Shown one piece after another: positions 35,670 to 44,102 of a stretch of 64,000 bases of DNA (the first letter of the stretch is position 1; the number at the start of each line of letters is the position of its first letter). Below the pieces are notes generated by a model. The model saw only the letters and a list, made by a program, of their open reading frames with translations. It searched no databases and was not told where the DNA came from. The DNA lies in the NCBI GenBank assembly GCA_937995515.1, contig CALKJZ010000019.1, positions 1 to 64,000 of the forward strand, written 5' to 3'. The translations under genes were made by a program, and so were the position numbers. The stretch comes from an uncultured Sphingomonadaceae bacterium (GTDB lineage: Bacteria > Pseudomonadota > Alphaproteobacteria > Sphingomonadales > Sphingomonadaceae).

Positions 35670-36443
35670 ATGCCCGCCGCCCGCGCTTCGGTTCGCCGCC
35701 TGCCGGTTCCCGCGCTCCTTCTCGCGCTGCTCCCCGCGCTGCCCCTGGCGCTGCCGCTTGCCGCCTGCCAGGTGCCCGAGACTGCAGCGGGCGCGCCGGA
35801 TAGGCCGGGCGGCCCCGAGCCCTCCGCTGCCTTCCCCGCACCCTCGCGCCCGGTTGCGCCGATCGTCTCCGACCAGTATTCCGACGAGGCCTCGCGCGAC
35901 CGCGAGGGCGAGGCGGAGCTGGTGCTCGGGCTCCTTGGCGTCCGCCCGGGCATGGCTGTCGCCGATATCGGCGCTGGCCGCGGCTATTACACCGTGCGTC
36001 TTGCGCCCGCCGTCGGCCCCACCGGCATCGTCTATGCCAACGACGTGCTTGCCCCCGTCCTCGCCCGTCTCAACGAGCGGGTGGTCCGCGAGGGGCTCGC
36101 CAATGTCCGCCCCGTCCTCGGCCTGCCGGGCAATGCCAACCTGCCGCCGGCCAGCACCGATCTCGCGCTGATGGTCCACATGTATCACGAGATCGAGGAT
36201 CCGTTCGGCCTGCTGTGGCACCTGCACGGCCAGCTGCGGCCGCGCGGCCGGGTTGCCATCCTCGAGCACGACCGGCCGACGCGCTTTCACGGCACGCCGC
36301 CGGCGCTTCTGGCCTGCGAACTGGCCGCCGTGGGCTTCCGGCAGGTGGAAACCCACCAGCTTCCAACCGGCAGCTACCTCGTCGTCTTCGAGCCCGCCGC
36401 CCGCCCCGCGCCAGACGAGATCAGGCCGTGCCCGGCGGGGTGA
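35670..36443 (+). CDS. Predicted lipoprotein-type SAM methyltransferase
   Basis: A 257-residue protein with a hydrophobic start ending in a lipobox-like LPLAAC (Cys33) and a Pro-rich linker, then a class I methyltransferase fold: MAVADIGAGRGYYTVRLA (SAM loop), VYANDV, and LMVHMYHEIEDP with GRVAILEHD. A SAM-dependent enzyme behind an export signal is odd, because SAM is cytoplasmic; related proteins with the same layout are common in proteobacteria and their role is unknown. If translation instead began at the GTG-type codons after the signal the protein would be cytoplasmic. The nadE fragment begins 22 bases after the stop. Confidence 0.77.
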   Translation: MPAARASVRRLPVPALLLALLPALPLALPLAACQVPETAAGAPDRPGGPEPSAAFPAPSRPVAPIVSDQYSDEASRDREGEAELVLGLLGVRPGMAVADIGAGRGYYTVRLAPAVGPTGIVYANDVLAPVLARLNERVVREGLANVRPVLGLPGNANLPPASTDLALMVHMYHEIEDPFGLLWHLHGQLRPRGRVAILEHDRPTRFHGTPPALLACELAAVGFRQVETHQLPTGSYLVVFEPAARPAPDEIRPCPAG

Positions 36444-36464
36444 TCGCCCGCGCCCCGCGCCCCG

Positions 36465-36697
36465 CCGGCGGGCGTTGCGGAAGCGTGCGAGGCGGAAGAC
36501 CGGCGTCTTGTCGCGATCCTTCAGCACCGAGGAGCCGCCGGCCATGTCGCCGCAGATGGTGGCATGGCCGACCGACATCTCCGACCGGTTGCCGGTGGCA
36601 AGCGGCATGTGGCCGAACCGGTTGGAGACGGCCATGACGGTGACCATGCGCAGGCGGGACTGGAGGTTCTCCTCGGCGACCCGCCGGCGGGCTGCCG
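36465..36697 (-). pseudogene. Partial copy of nadE (about 75 codons)
   Basis: This 233-base stretch matches the intact nadE at 44439-44670 in the same orientation, with about 94 percent identity. I count 13 substitutions and one inserted base; 12 of the substitutions change A or T (in nadE) to G or C, and one is C to G. The piece covers the AEENxQSRLRMVTVMAVSNR to FRLARFRNA part of the synthetase domain. In the copy the conserved TGNKSE becomes TGNRSE and several tyrosines are lost (Y to H, C, S and D). It lacks the rest of the gene, so it is a dead fragment unless it serves as a recombination donor. Confidence 0.9.
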
Positions 36698-36717
36698 CCG
36701 AAGTTGGGGTGTGCGGT

Positions 36718-36760
36718 GCCGGGCTTGCAGCGCCGGGCTTGCAGCGCCGGGAAGGGCAGC
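36718..36760. repeat. Tandem 14-15 bp GC repeat
   Basis: Two exact copies of a 14-base unit (GCCGGGCTTGCAGC, 36718-36745) are followed by a 15-base variant (36746-36760) and a partial unit. The array lies next to the nadE fragment and about 110 bases beyond the parB stop. The remaining bases of this 426-base gap show nothing else I can name. Confidence 0.8.
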
Positions 36761-36869
36761 GCCGGGGGCGCACCGTCTGGGCCTTGCTGCCTGAGGCCGG
36801 ACGCGCCCGGTCTTGCCGCGGCGGCCGCCGGCGCGCGCGGGCGGCTGTTTGGGCGGCCTTGCGGGCGCC

Positions 36870-37781
36870 TCAGCCCTGGAGCTTGCCGATGATGTGGTCG
36901 AGCTGCTCAAGGCTTTGGAATTCAACGGAAATCCGACCGCCACGGCCCTTTAGCGAAATCGTGACGGGCATGCCGATCAGCCGGGTCAGGTCTGCCTCCA
37001 GCGCCTGCGTGTCGAGGCTCTTGCCGGGCCTGCCGCCCGAACCTTCCGTCCGGCCGGATGCCGGGGCAAGGGCTCCGCTGGCGCCTGCGTCCGCCAGCGC
37101 CTGCACCCGCGCTTCGAGCTGGCGGACAGAGAGGCCACCATCGGCCGCTTCGGCCGCCAGCTGCTCGGGCAGGGGCGAGCCGAGGAGCACCTTGGCATGG
37201 CCGAGGCTCAGCCGGCCGTCGCGCACCATTGCCTTCACGGCGTCGGGAAGGTCGGCCACCCGCATCAGGTTCGCCACATGGCTGCGCGACTTGCCGACCG
37301 CGGCGGCAATGTCGGCCTGGCTCATGCCATAGGTTTCGGCGAGCAGCCGGTATCCCTCGCCCTCCTCGATCGGGTTCAGGTCCTCGCGCTGCACATTCTC
37401 GATCAGCGCGGCCTCGAACATGCCGACATCGGAAAAGACCCGCACGACCGCCGGGATCTCGTGCAGGCCGGCGCGCTGCGCCGCGCGCCAGCGCCGCTCG
37501 CCGGCCACGATTTCATAGCGGCCATCGGCCGTCTGGCGCACGAGGATTGGCTGCAGCACGCCGCGCGCGCGGATGGACTCCGCAAGCTCTTCGAGCGCGG
37601 CCGGGTCGAAATCCCGCCGCGGCTGGTGCGGGTTGGGCGCGATCATGCCGACCGGCAGCGTCACCACGCCGGCGGGGGGCGCGGCCGGCGTGGCGGCTGC
37701 GGGCCCCATCTCCTCCATCAGCGCCGCAAGCCCCCGCCCCAGCCCGCGCCTGCCCTTGAGCTCCTGTTTTTCTCGTGCCAT
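36870..37781 (-). CDS. parB: Chromosome partitioning protein ParB
   Basis: A 303-residue CTPase/DNA-binding protein that loads at parS and spreads to form the segregation complex. The N-terminal KGRRGLGRGLAALME, the NPHQPRRDFD box, the CTP-binding GERRWRAAQ, the HTH region (SQADIAAAVGKSRSHVANLMR) and the C-terminal dimerisation segment (GRISVEFQSLEQLDHII) are all present. parA lies just upstream, with a 10-base gap, and two perfect parS palindromes lie 1.3 and 3.2 kb away. Confidence 0.97.
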   Translation of the reverse strand: MAREKQELKGRRGLGRGLAALMEEMGPAAATPAAPPAGVVTLPVGMIAPNPHQPRRDFDPAALEELAESIRARGVLQPILVRQTADGRYEIVAGERRWRAAQRAGLHEIPAVVRVFSDVGMFEAALIENVQREDLNPIEEGEGYRLLAETYGMSQADIAAAVGKSRSHVANLMRVADLPDAVKAMVRDGRLSLGHAKVLLGSPLPEQLAAEAADGGLSVRQLEARVQALADAGASGALAPASGRTEGSGGRPGKSLDTQALEADLTRLIGMPVTISLKGRGGRISVEFQSLEQLDHIIGKLQG

Positions 37782-37791
37782 CGTCTGCTCC

Positions 37792-38568
37792 TCAGGCGGC
37801 CTGCCGGGCGGCCGGCGCTTTCCCCATCAGCTCCCGCGCCAGCGCCATATAGGCCTCGGAACCGGCCGCGCGCAGGTCGTAGAGCAGCGCCGGCAGGCCG
37901 TGGCTCGGGGCCTCGGAAAGCCGGACGTTGCGCGGGATCATGGTGTCGAACACCCGTCCGCCGAGCGCGGCGCGCACGTCGGCGGCCACATCGTCGGACA
38001 GGCGGTTGCGCCGGTCGTGCATGGTCAGCACCACGCCGAGGAGGTCGAGCCGCGGGTTGGCCCGCGCCTTGACCTGCTCGATGGTGCCGAGCAGCTGGGT
38101 CAGCCCCTCGAGCGCATAGAACTCCGTCTGCAGCGGGATCAGCACATGGTCGCAGGCGGCGAGCGCATTGAGGGTCAGCAGTCCGAGCGAGGGCGGGCAG
38201 TCGACGAACAGCCAGTCGCACGCCGGCAGGGTGGCGAGCGCGGCCCGCAGCCGCCCGGTGCGGTTTTCGGCCCCCACCAGTTCCACCTCTGCGCCGGCGA
38301 GCGCGGAGGTGGCCGGCACCACCCACAGGTTTGGCACCATTGTTGCCTGCATGGCCTCGGCCGCGCGCGACGGGTCTGCGAGCAGCTCGTAGCTCGAGGG
38401 CGTGCGCGCGTCGGAGGGGATTCCGAACCCGGTCGAGGCATTGCCCTGCGGGTCGAAGTCCACAAGGATCACCCGCTGGCCGGCGGCGGCAAGCGCGGTT
38501 GCCAGGTTAATGGCGGTGGTGGTCTTGCCCACACCGCCCTTCTGGTTGGCGATTGCCACGCGGATCAT
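37792..38568 (-). CDS. parA: Chromosome partitioning ATPase ParA
   Basis: A 258-residue Soj/ParA ATPase with the deviant Walker A KGGVGKTTTAIN, Walker A' DFDPQGNAS and Walker B FVDCPPSLGLL. It forms the nucleoid gradient that pulls ParB-parS complexes. The start ATG overlaps the rsmG stop (ATGA). The order rsmG-parA-parB is the standard alphaproteobacterial arrangement. Confidence 0.97.
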   Translation of the reverse strand: MIRVAIANQKGGVGKTTTAINLATALAAAGQRVILVDFDPQGNASTGFGIPSDARTPSSYELLADPSRAAEAMQATMVPNLWVVPATSALAGAEVELVGAENRTGRLRAALATLPACDWLFVDCPPSLGLLTLNALAACDHVLIPLQTEFYALEGLTQLLGTIEQVKARANPRLDLLGVVLTMHDRRNRLSDDVAADVRAALGGRVFDTMIPRNVRLSEAPSHGLPALLYDLRAAGSEAYMALARELMGKAPAARQAA

Positions 38569-39170
38569 CGGCGTCTTTCCGGTCGCTGTGCCACGATGAT
38601 CCGCGCGTCGGGGTCGGTCATGCTGGGCACCGTCTCGCACGCGAAATCCCATGTCCGCGCCGCGTCTGCAAGCTCCTCCTTCCAGCTGCGGCCCTTGGGG
38701 AAGATCCAGCGCGCCGAGGCGTGCCCGTGGCGGGCCGTCCAGTCGAACAGGCGCGAAAGCGGTGCCACCGCGCGCGCGGTGACCACGTCGGCGCGCTGGG
38801 GGGCAAGCGCCTCGGCGCGGGCGTGGATGACCCGCGCCGAAAGGCCGAGCTCGGCGATTGCCGCCTCGAGAAACCGGACCTTCTTGCCGATGCTTTCGAC
38901 AAGCGTCACCTGCCCATGGTCCATCGCGGCGATCACGAGGCCCGGAAAGCCGGCGCCTGCGCCCACGTCGAGCCAGGCGAGGCCGGGCGCGGCGAGCCGG
39001 GCGAGCTGGGCGCTGTCGGCGAAGTGGCGCCCCCACACGTCGGCAAGGGTCGAGGAGGAAACGAGGTTCAGATCCGCCTGCCAGGCGGCGAGCAGCGCGG
39101 CATAGCGGGTGAGGCGGTCGATTGTTCCACGTGGAACATTGAAGGCCGCGCGGAACTCGGCCGGGGTCAC
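38565..39170 (-). CDS. rsmG: 16S rRNA (guanine527-N7)-methyltransferase RsmG
   Basis: A 201-residue GidB/RsmG. The SAM loop is [16 protein letters not shown], with [14 protein letters not shown] and [13 protein letters not shown] further on. It makes m7G527 in 16S rRNA. The start is GTG 39170, overlapping the mnmG stop as GTGA. A parS site is embedded in the reading frame at codons 11-16 (FNVPRGT), so DNA and protein constraints coincide. Confidence 0.95.
   Translation of the reverse strand: MTPAEFRAAFNVPRGTIDRLTRYAALLAAWQADLNLVSSSTLADVWGRHFADSAQLARLAAPGLAWLDVGAGAGFPGLVIAAMDHGQVTLVESIGKKVRFLEAAIAELGLSARVIHARAEALAPQRADVVTARAVAPLSRLFDWTARHGHASARWIFPKGRSWKEELADAARTWDFACETVPSMTDPDARIIVAQRPERRR
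39123..39138. promoter_or_regulatory. parS: parS site 1
   Basis: A perfect 16-base palindrome, TGTTCCACGTGGAACA, the alphaproteobacterial form of the ParB-binding parS site. It lies within the 5' coding part of rsmG, 1.3 kb upstream of parB. In-frame translation gives N-V-P-R-G-T, a sequence seen in many RsmG proteins of this group. Confidence 0.9.
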
Positions 39171-41002
39171 GCCGCCCGGCGCAGGTGCGCGACCAGCGCG
39201 GTCAGCGCGGCTGGCGAAATGCCGCGCACCCGTCCGGCCTGTCCCAGCGTTTCCGGCCGCGCCCGTGCGAGGCGCTCGGCCATTTCGGTCGAAAGCCCGG
39301 GGACGGCAGCGAAGTCGAGGCTGTCGGGGATGGCGAGCGCCTCGTCCGCCCGCATGGCGGCCAGCTCGGCCTCCTGCCGCGCGAGATAGGTGGCATAGCG
39401 CGCATCGGTGGCAACGGTGAGCGCGACGTCTGCCGGAAAGGCGCCGAGATCGGGCTTCAGGCGCACGAGATGCGTCCAGCTGACATCGGGGAAGCGCAGC
39501 CACTCGGCCAGCGACAGCCGCTGGCCCTGGCTGGCCAATGGCGCGCCCACCTCTCTCAGCGCGTGGGTGGTTGCCGTTTCCTGCCGCAGGCGCGCCTCGA
39601 GCCGCGTGATCGCGTGCGCGCGCGCCTCGAACGAGGTGCGTCGCTCGGCGCCGATGCAGCCGATGGCAAGGCCCAAGGGCGTCAGGCGCCGGTCGGCATT
39701 GTCGGCGCGCAGGCGCAGCCGGTACTCGGCGCGCGAGGTGAACATCCGATAGGGCTCGGACACGCCGTGGGTGACGAGATCGTCGATCATCACGCCCGTG
39801 TACGAGGTGGCGCGGTCGAGGATCAGGGGCGAAAGGCCCGAGGCCGCCCGGGCGGCGTTGAGTCCGGCGACGAGGCCCTGGGCCGCGGCTTCCTCATAGC
39901 CGGTCGTGCCGTTGATCTGGCCGGCAAGCCAGAGGCCAGGGAGCGCGCGCAGCTCGAGGCCGAGGCTGAGCGCGCGCGGGTCCACATGGTCATATTCCAC
40001 CGCATAGCCCGGCTTCAGCATGGCTGCGCGCTCGAGCCCCGGGATGGTGCGGACCATCGCGGCCTGCACATCCTCCGGAAGGCTCGTCGAAATGCCGTTG
40101 GGGTAGATGACAGGCGTATCGAGGCCCTCGGGCTCGAGGAAGATCTGGTGCCCCTCGCGGTCGCCGAAGCGGACCACCTTGTCCTCGATCGACGGGCAGT
40201 AGCGCGGGCCGACGCCTGCGATGCGGCCGGAGTAGAGCGGCGATCGCGACAGGCCGGCGCGGATGACGGCGTGCGTTTCGGCCGTGGTGCGGGTGATGTA
40301 GCAATCGACCTGCGGCCCGGCGAGGCCCTTTGTGAGCGCGCTGAAGAAGCTGGGCTCCGCGTCGCCGGGCTGGACGTCGAGCCCCGCCCAGTCGATTGTC
40401 CGACCGTCGAGCCGCGGTGGCGTGCCCGTCTTCAGCCGCGCGATGGGAAGGCCGAGGGCGCGCAGGCGGGCGGCAAGCCGCGTGGCGGCTGCCTCGCCGG
40501 TGCGGCCGCCTGCGACCATGGTTTCCCCGACATGCAGGACCCCGCCGAGGAAGGTGCCGGTGGTGAGCACCACGGCGCCGGCGCGGATCGGGCCGGCGGA
40601 GCTTTCCACGCCCGCGCAGCGGCCGCCCTCGACGAGGAGGTCGACCACCTCGGCCTCGAGGACGGCAATGCCGGCGAGCTGTTCGCGGATGGCGGCAGCG
40701 TAGCGCCGCCGGTCGGCCTGTGCGCGCGGGCCCTGGACGGCCGGCCCGCGCGAGCGGTTGAGCAGGCGGAACTGGATCCCGGCGGCATCGGCTGCCCGGC
40801 CCATGATTCCGTCGAGCGCGTCGATCTCGCGCACGAGATGGCCCTTGCCGAGCCCGCCGATCGCCGGGTTGCAGCTCATCTGGCCGAGGTTGGCGGCCGA
40901 CAGCGTGACCAGAAGGACGCGCGCACCAAGCCGGTGCGCGGCCGCCGCCGCCTCGCAGCCCGCGTGCCCGCCCCCGATCACGATGACATCCGGCCGAATC
41001 AT
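39167..41002 (-). CDS. mnmG: tRNA uridine-5-carboxymethylaminomethyl synthesis enzyme MnmG
   Basis: A 611-residue GidA/MnmG. It has the FAD motif [21 protein letters not shown], the signature [15 protein letters not shown], the [12 protein letters not shown] segment and the cysteine in [14 protein letters not shown] context typical of the family. With MnmE it builds cmnm5U at the wobble position of tRNAs. I chose ATG 41002 as the family-like start ([15 protein letters not shown]); a longer frame would run back through the parS site and repeat. It ends overlapping rsmG. Confidence 0.96.
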   Translation of the reverse strand: MIRPDVIVIGGGHAGCEAAAAAHRLGARVLLVTLSAANLGQMSCNPAIGGLGKGHLVREIDALDGIMGRAADAAGIQFRLLNRSRGPAVQGPRAQADRRRYAAAIREQLAGIAVLEAEVVDLLVEGGRCAGVESSAGPIRAGAVVLTTGTFLGGVLHVGETMVAGGRTGEAAATRLAARLRALGLPIARLKTGTPPRLDGRTIDWAGLDVQPGDAEPSFFSALTKGLAGPQVDCYITRTTAETHAVIRAGLSRSPLYSGRIAGVGPRYCPSIEDKVVRFGDREGHQIFLEPEGLDTPVIYPNGISTSLPEDVQAAMVRTIPGLERAAMLKPGYAVEYDHVDPRALSLGLELRALPGLWLAGQINGTTGYEEAAAQGLVAGLNAARAASGLSPLILDRATSYTGVMIDDLVTHGVSEPYRMFTSRAEYRLRLRADNADRRLTPLGLAIGCIGAERRTSFEARAHAITRLEARLRQETATTHALREVGAPLASQGQRLSLAEWLRFPDVSWTHLVRLKPDLGAFPADVALTVATDARYATYLARQEAELAAMRADEALAIPDSLDFAAVPGLSTEMAERLARARPETLGQAGRVRGISPAALTALVAHLRRAA

Positions 41003-41021
41003 GCCCCGCCATATGGGGCCA

Positions 41022-41037
41022 TGTTCCACGTGGAACA
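41022..41037. promoter_or_regulatory. parS: parS site 2
   Basis: Second perfect copy of TGTTCCACGTGGAACA, in the gap between mnmE and mnmG and 19 bases upstream of the mnmG ATG, so ParB binding could also touch mnmG expression. Confidence 0.9.
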
Positions 41038-41039
41038 AT

Positions 41040-41075
41040 CCGGTGCACACTCCGGTGCACGCTCCGGCGGACACT
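41040..41075. repeat. Three 12-bp tandem units beside parS
   Basis: Three 12-base units (CCGGTGCACACT, CCGGTGCACGCT and CCGGCGGACACT) directly abut parS site 2. The first two differ by one base. They may be a ParB-spreading spacer or merely replication slippage. Confidence 0.75.
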
Positions 41076-41131
41076 TCAAGGAACAGCCTTGCGGACGGGC
41101 CGGCGGGCAGGCTCGCGCGCCGGTGAAGGCG

Positions 41132-42427
41132 CTATTTCCCGATGCAGAAGCGCGCGAAGATGGCACCGAGCACGTCTTCCGGGTCGATCGCGCCGGTGAT
41201 GCGGCCGAGCGCGTGGGCCGCCGCGCGCAGCGCCTCGGCCTTCAGCACCGCATCGGCCTCGCGCTCCGCTTCCGCCAGCGCGGCAAGTGCCGCGCGCAGC
41301 CAGTGCGCCTGCCGTGCGTGGGTGACAAGCGCCGGTTCCCCCTGCGGCACCTCGCGGCCGGCCCATGCAACGAGCCAAGCCTCGAGCTCGGCCAGCCCGG
41401 CGCCGGTGACCGCCGAGACGTGGGCGACCCCGTCGCGGATGCCGGGGGCCGCGCCGGTTTCATCGATCTTGCTGACCACGCGCAGCGCCGTCCGCCCGCC
41501 CGGCGCCGGGTCCGGGCCGAGGTGGAGGACAAGATCGGCCGCGGCCGCGCGCGTCCGGGCACGGGCGATGCCCAGGGCTTCCACCGGATCGGCGCTTTCG
41601 TGCAGGCCGGCGGTATCAAGCAGCGTTGCCGGCACGCCCCCGAGATCGAGCCGGACCTCGAGAATGTCGCGCGTGGTGCCGGGAACGGCGGTGACAATCG
41701 CCACATCCCTTCTAGCCAAGGCATTGAAAAGGCTTGACTTCCCGGCATTGGGCGGGCCGGTGACGGCGATCGTGAGGCCGGCGCGCACGCGCTCGCCGAG
41801 GTGGGCCGAGCCGAGCGCCTGCGCAATATCGTGCGCAAGCGCGGCCACGGCGGCGCGGGCTCGCGGGGTGGCAACATCGGGTTCGTCGGCGAAATCGAGG
41901 TCTGCCTCGACGTCGGCCATCAGCGCGAGAAGCTCTGACCGCCACGCCTCGACCCGCTGCCGCAGCCGGCCCGCAGCACCGGCAAGCGCCTGGTCGCGCT
42001 GGGCGGCCGTCTCGGCCGTGATGAGATCTGCCAGCGCTTCGACCTGGGTAAGGTCGAGCCGTCCGCGGCGGAAGGCCCGCCGGGTGAACTCGCCCGGTTC
42101 CGCTGGCCGCAGGCCGGGCAGGCTGCCGAGCGCCTCGAGCAGGCCGGCGACCACCGCGGGGCCGCCGTGCGCGTGAAGCTCGGCCACATCCTCGCCGGTG
42201 AAGCTCGCCGGGCCCGGAAACCAGAGGACGAGCGCGGAGTCGAGCAAATGCTGCGTTCTGGGGTGCACAATGCTGCGCAGCATGGCGGTGCGCGGCGGCG
42301 GCAGCGGCCGCCCGGTGAGGCGGGTGAGGGCCGGGCCTGCGCCGGGGCCCGAGACCCGCAGCACGGCAACGCCGGACGGCGGCAGGCCCGAGGAGAGGGC
42401 GAAGATGGTCGTCGCGTCGGGCATCAT
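41132..42427 (-). CDS. mnmE: tRNA modification GTPase MnmE
   Basis: A 431-residue MnmE (family about 430-455). The N-terminal tetrahydrofolate domain (GPASFTGEDVAELHAHGG), the G domain (GPPNAGKSSLFNALAR, GTTRDILE, DTAGL) and the C-terminal FCIGK with the catalytic cysteine are all seen. It forms the cmnm5U34 modification with MnmG, which follows on the same strand. ATG 42427 or the next codon is the start. rho, which often precedes mnmE in alphaproteobacteria, is absent. Confidence 0.97.
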   Translation of the reverse strand: MMPDATTIFALSSGLPPSGVAVLRVSGPGAGPALTRLTGRPLPPPRTAMLRSIVHPRTQHLLDSALVLWFPGPASFTGEDVAELHAHGGPAVVAGLLEALGSLPGLRPAEPGEFTRRAFRRGRLDLTQVEALADLITAETAAQRDQALAGAAGRLRQRVEAWRSELLALMADVEADLDFADEPDVATPRARAAVAALAHDIAQALGSAHLGERVRAGLTIAVTGPPNAGKSSLFNALARRDVAIVTAVPGTTRDILEVRLDLGGVPATLLDTAGLHESADPVEALGIARARTRAAAADLVLHLGPDPAPGGRTALRVVSKIDETGAAPGIRDGVAHVSAVTGAGLAELEAWLVAWAGREVPQGEPALVTHARQAHWLRAALAALAEAEREADAVLKAEALRAAAHALGRITGAIDPEDVLGAIFARFCIGK

Positions 42428-42535
42428 GGCGGCCTCCTAGGCAAAGCCGGGCGTGATTGACAGCGGCGCCGGCGCGCAGCGATGCTGGCGACCGGCTGCG
42501 GGCGCCGGCGCGCCCGCGCGAGGGAGACCGGCCCG

Positions 42536-44092
42536 ATGCGGGGTGACGGGGCAGAGGCGGGCGGGGCGGGCCCTGGCGGCGGGTGCGCTGGCGATGCCGG
42601 CGGGTCCGATGCGGACCGGTTCGCGGCGCTCAAACGGCGGCTCGCCGTGCGGCTTCCGGCACTCATGGCCGACAGGACGGCGCCGCGCACCGTGGTGGTG
42701 ATCCCGAGCCTTTCCATGGACCAGGAGGTGCTCGCGCGGATCGAGGGCGGGCACCATTACGAGGAGCGGATGCTCTGCCTCCTGTTGCTGTTGCGGCTGC
42801 CGCGGACGCGGCTGGTCTATGTGACAAGCGCACCGGTGCCCGAGGCCATCATCGACTATTATCTCAACCTGCTGCCGGGCATTCCGGCGGGCCATGCGCG
42901 GCGGCGGCTGACCATGGTCTCGTGCGACGATACGAGCCCTGGTGCGCTTTCGGCCAAGCTTCTGGCCCGGCCGCGGCTGCTCGCAAGGCTGAAGGCGGCG
43001 ATCGGCGACACCCGCGATGCACACATGAGCTGCTTTGCCGTGACCGATCTGGAACGGCGGCTGGCGCTCGCGCTCGACCTTCCGATCTACGGCTGCGACC
43101 CGGCGCTGCTTGGCTTTGGCACCAAGAGCGGCTCGCGCCGGCTGTTGCGCGCAGCCGGCGTGCCTGTGCCCGATGGCGCAGAGGACCTCGCCGACATGGA
43201 CGCGGTGGCCGAGGCGCTCGCCGCGCTGCGCGGCCGCTCTCCGGCGCTTGCGCGCGCGGTGGTGAAGCTGAACGAGGGCTTCTCGGGCGAGGGCAATGCC
43301 GTCTTCCGCTTCGAGGGTGCGCCCGCGGGGGCCGCGCTCGACCGCTGGGTTCGCGCGCGGCTTGCAACGCTGAGGTTCGAGGCCCGCGGGATGACGCTTG
43401 AGGCCTATGCGGCGAAGTTCCGCGAGATGGGCGGGATCGTGGAGGCGTTCATCGAGGGCGGCGAGAAGCGCTCGCCCTCGGTGCAGCTGCGGGTGGGGGT
43501 CGACGGGCGGCTTGCGCCCGTCTCGACCCATGACCAGCTGCTTGGCGGCCCGGGGGGACAGGTGTTCCTCGGCTGCCGCTTCCCTGCCGACCCGGACTAT
43601 GCGCCCGACATCCAGGCGCTGGGGCTGCAGGCCGGCGCGCTGCTCGCGCGCGAGGGGGTGCTGGGGCGGTTTGCGATCGACTTTGTCTCGGTGCGGGAGA
43701 AGGGCCGGTGGCGTCACCATGCCATCGAGGTGAACCTGCGCAAGGGCGGCACGACCCATCCGTTCCTGATGCTGCAGTTTCTGACCGACGGCCGCTACGA
43801 GCCCGAGACCTGCCAGTTTCTCACCCCGCAGGGGCGGCCGGCCTGCTATGTTGCCTCGGACAATGTGGAATCGCCGGCCTATCGCGGGCTGCTGCCCGAC
43901 GACCTCATCGACATTGCGGTGCTCAACGAGCTCCATTACCATGGCGGTCGGGCGGAAGGCGTGGTCTTCCACCTGATCGGGGCGCTGCCCGAGCATGGCA
44001 AGCTTGGCCTGATGGCGATCGGCGAGACGGCCGCGCGGGCGGACGCCCTGTTCCGCGAGACGGTGGCGGTGCTCGACCGGGAGACGGGCTGA
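42536..44092 (+). CDS. ATP-grasp peptide-ligase-like protein with PGM1-type C-terminus
   Basis: A 518-residue protein. The middle part carries ATP-grasp features (VKLNEGFSGEGNAVFRFEG as the lysine/glycine ATP loop, VEAFIEGGEKRSPSVQLRV, and AIEVNLRKGGTTHPF with the metal-binding Glu and Asn). The C-terminal 40 residues (GVVFHLIGALPEHGKLGLMA) match my memory of the PGM1_C domain, named after the pheganomycin peptide ligase. It may ligate amino acids or peptides with ATP, substrate unknown. No ribosomal peptide gene, transporter or tailoring enzyme is next to it, so it stands alone. The start ATG 42536 follows AGGGAG; upstream sequence is low-complexity. Confidence 0.75.
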   Translation: MRGDGAEAGGAGPGGGCAGDAGGSDADRFAALKRRLAVRLPALMADRTAPRTVVVIPSLSMDQEVLARIEGGHHYEERMLCLLLLLRLPRTRLVYVTSAPVPEAIIDYYLNLLPGIPAGHARRRLTMVSCDDTSPGALSAKLLARPRLLARLKAAIGDTRDAHMSCFAVTDLERRLALALDLPIYGCDPALLGFGTKSGSRRLLRAAGVPVPDGAEDLADMDAVAEALAALRGRSPALARAVVKLNEGFSGEGNAVFRFEGAPAGAALDRWVRARLATLRFEARGMTLEAYAAKFREMGGIVEAFIEGGEKRSPSVQLRVGVDGRLAPVSTHDQLLGGPGGQVFLGCRFPADPDYAPDIQALGLQAGALLAREGVLGRFAIDFVSVREKGRWRHHAIEVNLRKGGTTHPFLMLQFLTDGRYEPETCQFLTPQGRPACYVASDNVESPAYRGLLPDDLIDIAVLNELHYHGGRAEGVVFHLIGALPEHGKLGLMAIGETAARADALFRETVAVLDRETG

Positions 44093-44102
44093 GCGCGGCC
44101 GC

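Noticed and set aside
39185-41737. An 850-codon plus-strand frame
   Set aside because: Antisense to mnmG and mnmE, with low-complexity content and no ribosome site.
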